DNA of 32,492 nt, from positions 1 through 32,492 of the forward strand of contig NYZD01000011.1 in NCBI GenBank assembly GCA_002685935.1, in the 5' to 3' direction. Under the pieces are notes generated by a model that was given only the letters and a program-made list of their open reading frames with translations, made no database searches and had not been told where the DNA came from. The position numbers and the translations under genes were made by a program. The stretch comes from Planctomycetaceae bacterium. Its GTDB lineage: Bacteria > Planctomycetota > Phycisphaerae > Phycisphaerales > Zrk34. Shown one piece after another: positions 1-7,343 of this stretch; positions within the stretch are counted from its first letter, which is position 1; the number at the start of each line of letters is the position of its first letter.

Positions 1-308
1 CGCCGGGGTTCAGTGTCCTGTTGATGGTGGTGGTGTGGATCTGCTGCGGGGACGGCAAGGCCTTGGGCGCTCTTGCGGGGGGGGTGCTGAATCCGGACCG
101 GAAGCGTCGGACGGGTCTGCGGGAAGCGGCGATCGTATCAGCGGGCGGGGTGGTGCCGATTCTGGCGGTGGGTGTGCTGGGGGTGGACGTGCTGGGTGAG
201 CGGATGTTCGGGTCGCTGGTGGTGGCGTTGGTGCTGAGCGCGGCGGTGGCCGGGCCGGCGGTCCGGCTGATTGATCGGATGGCGGGTGATGGGTGTGGGT
301 CAGGGTAG
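1..308 (+). CDS. C-terminal part of an integral membrane protein (5' end outside window)
   Basis: An open frame enters from the left edge (first full codon at position 3) and ends at TAG 306-308. A TTG at 21 could be an internal start, but the frame is open upstream of it, so the gene probably begins outside the window. The visible stretch has a hydrophobic segment at the left edge, a short polar loop containing NPDRKRR, then two more hydrophobic segments (about codons 45-60 and 65-85), and ends in a short polar tail. This is a membrane protein end with no motif I can name. It converges with the SDR gene; the two stops are 3 bases apart and no terminator is visible between them. Confidence 0.5.
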   Translation, partial: PGFSVLLMVVVWICCGDGKALGALAGGVLNPDRKRRTGLREAAIVSAGGVVPILAVGVLGVDVLGERMFGSLVVALVLSAAVAGPAVRLIDRMAGDGCGSG

Positions 309-311
309 CGG

Positions 312-1157
312 CTACGAGGCGGTCGCATCGTGGTGGGGAGGGGGCAGGCGTTTGCGATCCTTTTTGGCGTGCCGGACGAGCGAACGTTGGGTGAGCCGGG
401 GCATGAGCAAGGCGAGACCGGCCCCCCATCGGAGCAGCGGCGCGGGCCAGACCTCTGGTTTTGGCTTTCGCAGGCAGCGCATGATCGCGCGGGCGACAGT
501 CTGAGGGGACTGGACGAACTTCCCGGGGGCGTGGACTTGGCCTGGCTCGCGGCGCCCGATCGAGGCGCTCACTTCAAAGAACTCGGTGTCGGTGGTGACG
601 GGGTAGACACAGGAGACGTCGATCTGATCGAATGCCAACTCGACGCGAAGGCCCATGGCGAGCGTGTCCTGGGCGGACTTGGTGGCACTGTAGGCGGCAT
701 GATAGGGCAGGCCGATGCGGCCGACGATGCTGGAGACGATGAGGATGTGGCCGGAGCGCTGCTGTTGCATGATGGGGATGACGCTGCGCACGCAGCGGAC
801 GGTGCCCCAGTAATTGGTCTCGAAGATGCGGCGGTGGGCATCGTCGGAGGTGGCGTCGACGGCGTTGAGGAATCCGTAGCCGGCGTTGGCGAGCATGGCG
901 TCGATTCGGCCGAACGATTCGAGGGTGCGGTCGGTGAGTTGGGCGACGTCATCGTCGCGGGCAACATCGGTGGGAATGACGAGAGATTCGCCGCCGGCGG
1001 CATGGATCTGATCGGCGACGGCCTGGAGTCGATCGGCGCGTCGGGCGGCGAGGACGACTTTCATGCCGGCTTCGGCGGCCTGGATGGCGGTGGCGGCACC
1101 AATGCCGGACGACGCGCCGGTGATCACGATGACTTTGCTGTTGAGTTGACGCGCCAT
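312..1157 (-). CDS. Short-chain dehydrogenase/reductase (SDR family)
   Basis: A classical SDR of 281 residues, a cytosolic NAD(P)-dependent oxidoreductase. The Rossmann cofactor motif TGASSGIG is at residues 13-20, the AARR stretch after beta-2 (37-40) favours NADP(H), NAG is at 91-93, and the catalytic set is Ser142/143, Tyr156 and Lys160 in YSATK. The C-terminal 50 residues extend past the core and carry a hydrophobic stretch (WGAGLALLMP) and a basic tail, as in SDRs that sit on membranes or act on lipids. The ATG at 1155-1157 gives the usual SDR N-terminus. Substrate cannot be told from sequence. The gene stands alone, convergent with the partial membrane gene and divergent from the glycosyltransferase. 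Confidence 0.92.
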   Translation of the reverse strand: MARQLNSKVIVITGASSGIGAATAIQAAEAGMKVVLAARRADRLQAVADQIHAAGGESLVIPTDVARDDDVAQLTDRTLESFGRIDAMLANAGYGFLNAVDATSDDAHRRIFETNYWGTVRCVRSVIPIMQQQRSGHILIVSSIVGRIGLPYHAAYSATKSAQDTLAMGLRVELAFDQIDVSCVYPVTTDTEFFEVSASIGRREPGQVHAPGKFVQSPQTVARAIMRCLRKPKPEVWPAPLLRWGAGLALLMPRLTQRSLVRHAKKDRKRLPPPHHDATAS

Positions 1158-1271
1158 GCCCGGAGCATTGTTTCAGTTTGCCGGTGGATGGGCAAGGGAC
1201 GGGCGGGCGACGTGGGCGGCGTGGGTTTGGGATCGCGCCGGGGGATGTGGAACGTTGTATAACGGTTCGCG

Positions 1272-2810
1272 ATGCGAGCGGCCTGGTTCATGTTGGGGTT
1301 GACGCTGGGGACGGTGCTGGCGGTGCGCGTGGGCGGGCCGAGCGATCTTTATGACAACGATCAGCCGAAGACGGTGGCGTACACGGCGGACATTGTGCTG
1401 CACGATCGGTGGGTGTTGCCGCGCGATCACATGCCGTCGAAGGATGATGTGCATGACGGTCGGCCGGCGACAAAGCCACCGATGTACAACTGGATTGGGG
1501 CGGCGGCGGTGGGGTTGACGGGCAGGGGGGATGAGTGGGTGCTGAAGCTGCCATCGATGCTGGGGGGCATGGTCACGCTGGGGGTGTGCAGCGGGATGGG
1601 GGTGTATCTGATTCGGCGGCGGGATGACGGGCCTTTGCCGGGCGATGTGATTGCGGGTGACTGCAAGGCGGCTATGGCGACGGTGGCGCCCGCGTGTTGG
1701 CTGAGCTGCTATGCGACGATGAAGCTGATCTACACGGCCCGGCCGGACATGGTGCTGACGGGGTTCATGATCGGAGCGTGGGCAGCGGGGACGGTCGCGA
1801 TGGATCGCTGGACCAAGGCGACCGCAGGTGGGGGACCCGAGTCAGGAGGGAAGAGGCGGGGCACGTTCATCGCGTCAGTGGTGTTCTGGTTGTGTGTAGC
1901 TGGGGCGGCACTGACGAAGGGGATACCGGCGTTGCTGCCGCTGGTCTACGTGGCGGTGAGCGCGAAACTTGTTCACGGTCGCTGGCGGGCGGTGAACGCC
2001 GTTCAGTGGTGGGGCGGAGTGCCGGTGGCAGTGCTGTTGGTCGGCGGGTGGCTGTGGGCGGCGTATCGGGTGGAACCGGGACATTTCATGGACGTGTTTG
2101 TCATGCGGGAGGTGGTGGATCGGGCGGGAGAAGGCGGGATGGGGCAGTGGTTTGGCACGCTGTGGAGGTTACCCGCGTGGTTTATGGCGCGGTTCGCGCC
2201 GTGGTCAGTGCTTGTGGTGCTTATGTTGTTGCACGTGGGCCGACATGTGAGGGCGCAGCGATGGTTCAGGCATCGGCTGGGTCCGGGGGGGCTCTGGGTG
2301 TTGCTGGTGATTGGGTTCATGAGCCTGTCGAGCGGCAAGCGGGCGGATTACCTGGCACCGGCGTATCCGGCGGCGGCGACACTGGCGGGGTATTGGCTGA
2401 TCGTCGTGGCGGCGAAACACGGGATGAACGCGTTTCGCGCCACGTTGTTGGCAATGTTGGTCGCGACGGGGTTGGGTGTCTATCAGATGCGCGGCAGTTC
2501 GGCGGCTAAATCCGGGCTGGGCACGGCGGTGGTGCGGTTCGCCAAAGAGGTGCGCCGGGAGGTGGGCGGAGAGTCGGTCGTCTTTGAGCGGACGGGGTAC
2601 AACCCGCTCCAGACATTGTTGGGGCGGATGCAGCCGGGCGAGCCGACGGCTGAAATGGTCGCGGGGGCACGGTGGCTGATCGCGCCGTCGGACACGGCGG
2701 TGGGTGATGAGGCCGAGCCGGTGCTGGAAAGTCGGCTGATATCCGAGGTCTTGGGGGGTGAGGCGGGGAGGCTGACGCTGTACCGGTTGGGGGGGCGGGA
2801 GGACCCATAA
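1272..2810 (+). CDS. Glycosyltransferase family 39 (PMT/ArnT-like) membrane protein
   Basis: 512 residues, mostly hydrophobic with about ten membrane segments, the fold of GT39/ArnT-type transferases that move sugars from polyprenyl-phosphate donors to a lipid or protein acceptor on the outer face of the membrane. The first periplasmic loop has the family signs: an acidic YDNDQPKT motif (residues 27-34, Asp30 the likely catalytic Asp) and TKPPMYNWIGA (67-77), matching the KPPLYYW motif of this family. The C-terminal 100 residues are soluble. Start ATG at 1272 follows a weak ribosome site; a TATAAC sequence at 1257-1262 hints at a very short leader. The acceptor is unknown. The next gene, ParA-CBM48, begins 157 bases downstream. 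Confidence 0.82.
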   Translation: MRAAWFMLGLTLGTVLAVRVGGPSDLYDNDQPKTVAYTADIVLHDRWVLPRDHMPSKDDVHDGRPATKPPMYNWIGAAAVGLTGRGDEWVLKLPSMLGGMVTLGVCSGMGVYLIRRRDDGPLPGDVIAGDCKAAMATVAPACWLSCYATMKLIYTARPDMVLTGFMIGAWAAGTVAMDRWTKATAGGGPESGGKRRGTFIASVVFWLCVAGAALTKGIPALLPLVYVAVSAKLVHGRWRAVNAVQWWGGVPVAVLLVGGWLWAAYRVEPGHFMDVFVMREVVDRAGEGGMGQWFGTLWRLPAWFMARFAPWSVLVVLMLLHVGRHVRAQRWFRHRLGPGGLWVLLVIGFMSLSSGKRADYLAPAYPAAATLAGYWLIVVAAKHGMNAFRATLLAMLVATGLGVYQMRGSSAAKSGLGTAVVRFAKEVRREVGGESVVFERTGYNPLQTLLGRMQPGEPTAEMVAGARWLIAPSDTAVGDEAEPVLESRLISEVLGGEAGRLTLYRLGGREDP

Positions 2811-2865
2811 CAGCCCTGATACTCAAGCCGACTTGGTTGATGGTCCGATACGAGATGTAACGAAA

Positions 2866-2902
2866 GCGGACCTATCGGGTTATTGGTCTGTGTCGGGTCC
2901 GC
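2866..2902 (+). promoter_or_regulatory. Inverted repeat upstream of the ParA-CBM48 gene
   Basis: Arms GCGGACC (2866-2872) and GGTCCGC (2896-2902) are perfect 7-base inverted repeats separated by 23 bases, lying 65-100 bases before the GTG start in the otherwise featureless gap 2811-2967. There is no T-run, so it is not a terminator. It could be an operator or a leader stem, or chance in GC-rich DNA. Confidence 0.2.
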
Positions 2903-2967
2903 ATGAACAGCCAAGCCTAACGCTCCAGAGGCGAAGGCGAACCTTTCACGGACGAAAGGGCATAACC

Positions 2968-4374
2968 GTGCGCACGATCGCGGTGATCAATCAAAAGGGC
3001 GGATGCGGCAAGACGACGGTGGCGATCAATCTGGCGGCGACTCTGGCCGACCAAGGGCAGCGGACGTTGCTTGTGGACATGGATCCTCAGGGCCATTGCG
3101 CGCTGGGTCTGGCCGTGCCCGAGCAGCAGTTGGATTCGACGATTTGTGACGCGCTGCTGGCCGAGGACGGATTTGATTTCAACGACATTCTCTGGCAGAT
3201 CAGCAAACGGCTGGACCTGGCGCCGGGCAGTGTGGCGCTGGCAGCGCTGGAGCGCAAACTGGCGGACGCGGACGACCGTGACCTGCGTTTGGCCAAGGCG
3301 CTGCGTCAGGTTTCGGCTGATCATGACGTGTGCGTGATCGATTGTCCGCCGCACATTGGATTACTGACGTTCAATGCGCTGCGGGCGGCGGGAGAAGTGA
3401 TCATTCCGGTGGAGACGGGTTACTTCGCGTTGCAGGGGGCGATCAAGCAGACGCAGATGCTGAAGGTGGTGGCGGAGCGGGCGGCGCATCCGGTGCGGAT
3501 TCACGTGCTGGCGACGATGTACGACGTGCGCACGAAGATGTCACGCGAACTGCTGGGAGAGCTGCGGAAGCAGTTCGCTGAGACACTGCTGCCGACGCCG
3601 GTACATTTGAACAGCAAGTTGAAGGAAGCGGCCAGTTTCGGTCAGCCGATCACGGAATACGACCCGGCGTCGCGCGGGTGCAAGAACTTCGAGGAGTTGG
3701 CGGCGCACTTGCTCGAACTGGATCCAACGGTTGCGAACACGCACGAAACACTGATGGCGGCGGACGCAGACAACCGCGGTGAGACCGAGAACATTGTGGC
3801 GCGCGGCGATGCGCGGCGTACCGAGTCGCCGGAGGCGGTCGAAACCGAAGCGACGCTGGGCAAGGCTCAGGTGGCGACGCCGGAGGCGGCGGTGCCGAAC
3901 CGAGCGGCGGAACTGGTTGCCCGGGCAAAGGCGTTGATCGACCGGACCAATGCACTGGATCAGAAGATCGCGTCGGACCCGCTGGTCGCGGATTCGCGCC
4001 GGCGACAGGGACGTGCCGGATCGCGGTCGCGGAAGCTGGAAGAGAAGCTTGATGCGTTGTACGGCGTGCGCGTGACGCATCAGGGGACGCTGTTCGTTCA
4101 GCCGACCGGAATCGCGGCCCAGCGACTGCATCTGGCGGGCGATTTCAACAAGTGGTCGGACAGCGCGACACCGATGCGGCAGAACGATCAGCTGGGGGTT
4201 TGGGAAGCGTGCCTGCCGCTGGAGCCGGGACGATACCGTTATCGTCTGGTCGTCGACGGCCAATGGCAGTCGGACCCGCACAACACTTATGTCGAGGCCA
4301 ACCCGTTCGGCGAACTGAACAACATCGTCGAAGTGGATTCGGCGACACCGAAGCCCGCGGCCCCGCGCGCCTGA
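2968..4374 (+). CDS. ParA/Soj-type ATPase fused to a C-terminal CBM48 glycogen-binding domain
   Basis: Start GTG 2968 is chosen because the ParA beta-1 strand (RTIAVINQKGG) begins there and an AAAGGG site (2955-2960) lies 7 bases upstream; the frame is open further upstream but that part is not ParA-like. The protein has 468 residues. The ParA domain (about 1-255) carries the deviant Walker A KGGCGKTT (10-17, signature Lys10 and Lys15), VDMDPQG (36-42) and Walker B VIDCPP (123-128), so ATP-driven dimerisation should be intact. A charged linker (about 260-365) follows. The C-terminal 100 residues match the CBM48/AMPK-beta glycogen-binding fold: LAGDFNKW (389-396), YRYRLVVDG (423-431), WQSDP (433-437) and a closing FGELNNIVEV (447-456). 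Family knowledge says ParA proteins position DNA or large complexes and CBM48 binds alpha-1,4-glucans. That this protein positions glycogen or enzymes on it is inference. No parB gene or parS-like site was seen. Confidence 0.9.
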   Translation: MRTIAVINQKGGCGKTTVAINLAATLADQGQRTLLVDMDPQGHCALGLAVPEQQLDSTICDALLAEDGFDFNDILWQISKRLDLAPGSVALAALERKLADADDRDLRLAKALRQVSADHDVCVIDCPPHIGLLTFNALRAAGEVIIPVETGYFALQGAIKQTQMLKVVAERAAHPVRIHVLATMYDVRTKMSRELLGELRKQFAETLLPTPVHLNSKLKEAASFGQPITEYDPASRGCKNFEELAAHLLELDPTVANTHETLMAADADNRGETENIVARGDARRTESPEAVETEATLGKAQVATPEAAVPNRAAELVARAKALIDRTNALDQKIASDPLVADSRRRQGRAGSRSRKLEEKLDALYGVRVTHQGTLFVQPTGIAAQRLHLAGDFNKWSDSATPMRQNDQLGVWEACLPLEPGRYRYRLVVDGQWQSDPHNTYVEANPFGELNNIVEVDSATPKPAAPRA

Positions 4375-4413
4375 CTCTGTCTGATCGCGGCGATGCCGCA
4401 GGTCGTTACCTGA

Positions 4414-6069
4414 ATGGATCAATCCCGTACGCACGACGCCATGGACGCGGTCGCCTCGCTTTATTTGTCGGGGCCCGAGGCGACAGTTGCGCCGCCGAAG
4501 GCCGAGCCGGTGGCCGTAGAGGCCGACGCGGTGCAGTTGCACATTGATCAGGCGTTGCGCGAAGGGCGCGGCGGCGCCGCTCCGGCGCTGCGCGATCCGC
4601 CGCGCGAACCGTATCCCGGTGACCCGCTGCCCATTGGTGAGGCGGGCGGGCAGTCGGATGGACCGTCGTCCTCGACCGCGCGGGCAGCGCGTGGGGAATC
4701 AGATGACGGCGGCGCAGGCGATGGCCTGGTGGCGCCGGTGCTAGAGGCGGTGCTGGTGGGGAATCTGCCGGGATTCGCGTCACCGTGGATCAGCCAATAC
4801 GCGCATCATCGAGCGAGGCCGGACATGCCGGTCGTGGTGGCTCACGTTGATGCGTTCGAGACGGATGTGGATCTATTCAGCACGCGACCGATGGCGGTGG
4901 TGGATCAGGGGCGACTTGAGAGGCCTGATGCGGTGCTCGGCAAGTTGCCGGGGCCGATCGGCGGTTGGCTGGTTCACCTGCACGAACCGGAAGCGCCGGC
5001 GATCCGACAGCTCGCGCATCGCCTGCCGGTCTGGACGTTTTTGACCGGCGCGGACGAAGCGGCGGTGGTGGGGGTTTACCGTCTGATCAAGATCATGATG
5101 CAGGGGCGGGACGAGCATGATCCGGCACCGCGCATTCAGTTGATGTTCATGGGCTGTGATGAGCAGCGGGCGCGGGGGGCGTTTGGCCGCATCGCACAGG
5201 CGGCGGATACGTATCTGGAGACGCCGGCGGAGATGGCAGGATGGATCCAGCGTATGCAGCCGTTCCATCGTCGGAAGCTGGGCACGCTGGACCATGACGA
5301 CGGCGAACTGGCATCGACGTGGGACCAGATTCTGTCGACGATCGCACACAGGACGACCTGCGATGCATCGATTGAAGCGGACGTCGAACTGGATGTGGAG
5401 CCGGACGACGCGATTCCGATCCTGGCGCCGACTCCGGCTGATCCGCCGACGGCAGACCATTTGCCGGCGGCAACGGTTGCATGCGATCTGCCGGGGTCTG
5501 GGTTGGACGATGACGACCTTGATATGGACATGGACGATGCGGTCGCCTGGCTGGATCATCTATCGCCGGACGCGCCTGAGTCGGATGCCGCGGATGAGCC
5601 GATCCGAGATGCTGGGGAGCCGGCCGGGGAACTGAATGCTGAGCTGGAGGACGATCCGGACGATGCGTTGTCCGGCGTGTCGATCGATCTGGCGGGGTAC
5701 CTGGAGGGGACGACGCCCCTGGCGGCCCGTTGCCCGCGGCAGCCTGAGGTGCAGTTGGCCGTGGACGGCGAGGGACGGCTTCATTTGATGTTGACGGCGG
5801 CGGATCTGGCCTCGGACGCCGTGGTATCGACGCTGGTCGAAACACAGGCATGGGCGGCGGAACACCGGGCTTTGATTGCGTTGACGTGCCCGCAGTTGGC
5901 GGTGGACGCGGATCCGGATCCGACGATTCACGTGTTTACTGATGAGCCGAAGAGCTATGCGCGGCTGGCGTATGGCGCACAGATGGCGGGACCGCCGATC
6001 CGCCTGCACCTTTTGCGGACGGTGGCGCTGGGGGCCGAGCGCATGTGGGTTCACGAAGCGCTTAATTGA
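4414..6069 (+). CDS. Acidic three-part protein with a degenerate MinD/FlhG-like domain
   Basis: 551 residues, 39 bases after the ParA-CBM48 gene and probably in its operon. Residues 1-105 look disordered. From 107 to about 300 the order of strands resembles MinD/FlhG ATPases: a first strand ending in VGNLPGFASP (115-124) where the P-loop should be but with no GKT/GKS, then VVVAHVD, then WTFLTGADEAAVVGVYRLIK, which matches the MinD/FlhG stretch TTPDPxxxTDAYxLIK, then QLMFMGCDEQRA and a closing LGTLDHDD. Residues about 345-425 are a very acidic linker, and about 430-551 form a second alpha/beta domain with no recognised family. I read it as a non-ATP-binding pseudo-ATPase partner of the upstream ParA; this rests on pattern matching, not alignment. 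ATG 4414 has only a weak ribosome site. Confidence 0.75.
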   Translation: MDQSRTHDAMDAVASLYLSGPEATVAPPKAEPVAVEADAVQLHIDQALREGRGGAAPALRDPPREPYPGDPLPIGEAGGQSDGPSSSTARAARGESDDGGAGDGLVAPVLEAVLVGNLPGFASPWISQYAHHRARPDMPVVVAHVDAFETDVDLFSTRPMAVVDQGRLERPDAVLGKLPGPIGGWLVHLHEPEAPAIRQLAHRLPVWTFLTGADEAAVVGVYRLIKIMMQGRDEHDPAPRIQLMFMGCDEQRARGAFGRIAQAADTYLETPAEMAGWIQRMQPFHRRKLGTLDHDDGELASTWDQILSTIAHRTTCDASIEADVELDVEPDDAIPILAPTPADPPTADHLPAATVACDLPGSGLDDDDLDMDMDDAVAWLDHLSPDAPESDAADEPIRDAGEPAGELNAELEDDPDDALSGVSIDLAGYLEGTTPLAARCPRQPEVQLAVDGEGRLHLMLTAADLASDAVVSTLVETQAWAAEHRALIALTCPQLAVDADPDPTIHVFTDEPKSYARLAYGAQMAGPPIRLHLLRTVALGAERMWVHEALN

Positions 6070-6190
6070 AACAATCAGGTTTGGCTCCGGCCATTGATGG
6101 GGGTGCCGGGCGGCAGATGCGGCCGTCACTTGCCCCGATGCAGGTACCGGTCGATCATGGCCGGTTCATGGCTGAGGGATTCGTTAGACC

Positions 6191-6808
6191 ATGCGACAAT
6201 ACGACCCGCCGATCCTGTTTGCGACATCGAATCCCCATAAGGTCAGCGAGGTGCGTGCGGTGTTAGCGCAGATTGGTGTGGCGATCGAGGGTCTGGATGG
6301 ATTGGGCCGGGAGATTGCGGCCCCGGCAGAGGACCAGCCGACGTTCGCCGGGAACGCAGCACTGAAAGCGCGGTATTACGCTCAAGCGACGGGTCGAGTG
6401 TGTCTGGCTGACGACAGCGGGTTGGAGGTCGATGCGTTGGGTGGGGCACCGGGGGTGCACAGTGCGCGGTATGCGGGGGTGAGCGGGCCGCGAGCGGTGG
6501 TGGATCAGGCGAACAACGAGCGGCTGCTCCAGGGACTGGCCGGCGTGACGGAACCTGAGCGTGGGGCACGGTTTGTGTGTTCGATGGTGCTGTGGGAAGG
6601 CGAGGGGGCGGTGGTGGCTGTCGAGGGCGTGGTGGAAGGCCGCGTGCTCAACGAGCCGCGGGGGGATAACGGATTTGGTTACGACCCGCTGTTCTGGGTT
6701 GACTCGCTGAGGTGCACGACGGCCGAGCTGAGTTCGGATGCGAAAAACGCGATTTCACACCGAGGGATCGCGACGCGGCGGCTGTGTGAAGCGCTGGCTG
6801 ATCTCTGA
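6191..6808 (+). CDS. rdgB: RdgB/HAM1 XTP/dITP pyrophosphatase
   Basis: 205 residues, the usual length for the cytosolic enzyme that hydrolyses non-canonical purine nucleoside triphosphates (dITP, XTP, ITP) to monophosphate and pyrophosphate, cleaning the nucleotide pool. Signature motifs are all present: TSNPHK (12-17), ADDSGLEVDALGGAPGVHSA (73-92, with the Mg-binding and catalytic acids), GDNGFGYDPLF (158-168), and SHR (189-191) near the C-terminus for base recognition. Start ATG 6191 gives the expected short N-terminus before the first strand ILFATSN. The gap to the upstream gene (6070-6190) shows no terminator, so read-through from the ParA pair is possible. Confidence 0.95.
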   Translation: MRQYDPPILFATSNPHKVSEVRAVLAQIGVAIEGLDGLGREIAAPAEDQPTFAGNAALKARYYAQATGRVCLADDSGLEVDALGGAPGVHSARYAGVSGPRAVVDQANNERLLQGLAGVTEPERGARFVCSMVLWEGEGAVVAVEGVVEGRVLNEPRGDNGFGYDPLFWVDSLRCTTAELSSDAKNAISHRGIATRRLCEALADL

Positions 6809-6940
6809 TATGGCCTGGTCCGAGGAACGTTAGACCGCAGTTTGCGAAAGAATTTTTTGCTGCGAAATTCAGCTGTAACCGATTTATTTCAAGGTTCTTA
6901 CATCTGAACACGGCTGCATGCGACTTGTAGCGGGACGGTT

Positions 6941-6984
6941 CCGGATAATTTTGCTATTGAAATCACGGCGATATCCGGTATTCT
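6941..6984 (+). promoter_or_regulatory. Candidate sigma-70 promoter with flanking inverted repeat
   Basis: TTGAAA (6957-6962) and TATTCT (6979-6984) are 16 bases apart in AT-rich DNA. The -35 box is bracketed by a perfect inverted repeat, CCGGATA (6941-6947) and TATCCGG (6972-6978). The arm centres are 31 bases apart, about three helix turns, and the second arm abuts the -10 box. That layout would suit a dimeric or looping repressor. It could drive the downstream secreted-protein gene. Confidence 0.35.
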
Positions 6985-7083
6985 GTATTGGAATGAGTGG
7001 GCGGAAGATGATACACGCCACAGCGGAATTCCCTTCCCATCCCACTTTTGTTTGTTGGTTGAGATTATGCATGGGAGAAATCC

Positions 7084-7173
7084 GTGCTCACGATACGAAA
7101 CGAACAGAAGGCGCAGAACACCGTTTCGCGGAAAGGGGGTGGCCGGTCTTGGGTCGCACGTTTCAGCGTGTGA
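7084..7173 (+). CDS. Possible 29-residue small protein or upstream ORF
   Basis: GTG 7084 to TGA 7171-7173, with GGGAG at 7073-7077 and a 6-base spacer, an ideal ribosome site. The peptide is polar and basic (RNEQK, SRKGGGR) and I do not recognise it. The only support is the ribosome site; the end of the frame overlaps the 7153-7174 hairpin, so it might act as an upstream ORF for the secreted-protein gene. It may well not be translated. Confidence 0.2.
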   Translation: MLTIRNEQKAQNTVSRKGGGRSWVARFSV

Positions 7174-7343
7174 CTTGAGATGAGAGAAAGAATGAATGCG
7201 GTTGGCGGGCGTCCATTTGATCCAGTTTAGCCGCAAGTGGGAAACGGAAATTAGCAGTTCACAAATCACAGTAGAGTCATTGAACCAAATTGTTCCAAAA
7301 GGGATGGTCGGCACGCTGCCGCATCCCGCAGAGGGAGAAACGT

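Larger units (their letters stand above)
6809..7343. other. AT-rich non-coding gap (535 bp) before the PEP-CTERM-like gene
   Basis: No convincing long gene lies here, and the middle (about 6840-7060) is clearly richer in A and T than its surroundings. It holds a promoter candidate at 6957-6984 inside an inverted repeat, a hairpin at 7153-7174 (GTCGCACG/CGTGTGAC, one G-U pair) without a T-run, and a possible 29-codon reading frame (GTG 7084 to TGA 7173) with a GGGAG site 6 bases upstream. If the promoter is real, the secreted-protein gene has a leader of about 350 nt. Confidence 0.5.

Noticed and set aside
1165-1185. TTGTTTCAGTTTGCC as a possible parS site near the ParA gene
   Set aside because: It matches only the GTTTCA half of the parS palindrome TGTTTCACGTGAAACA, and no second half is present.
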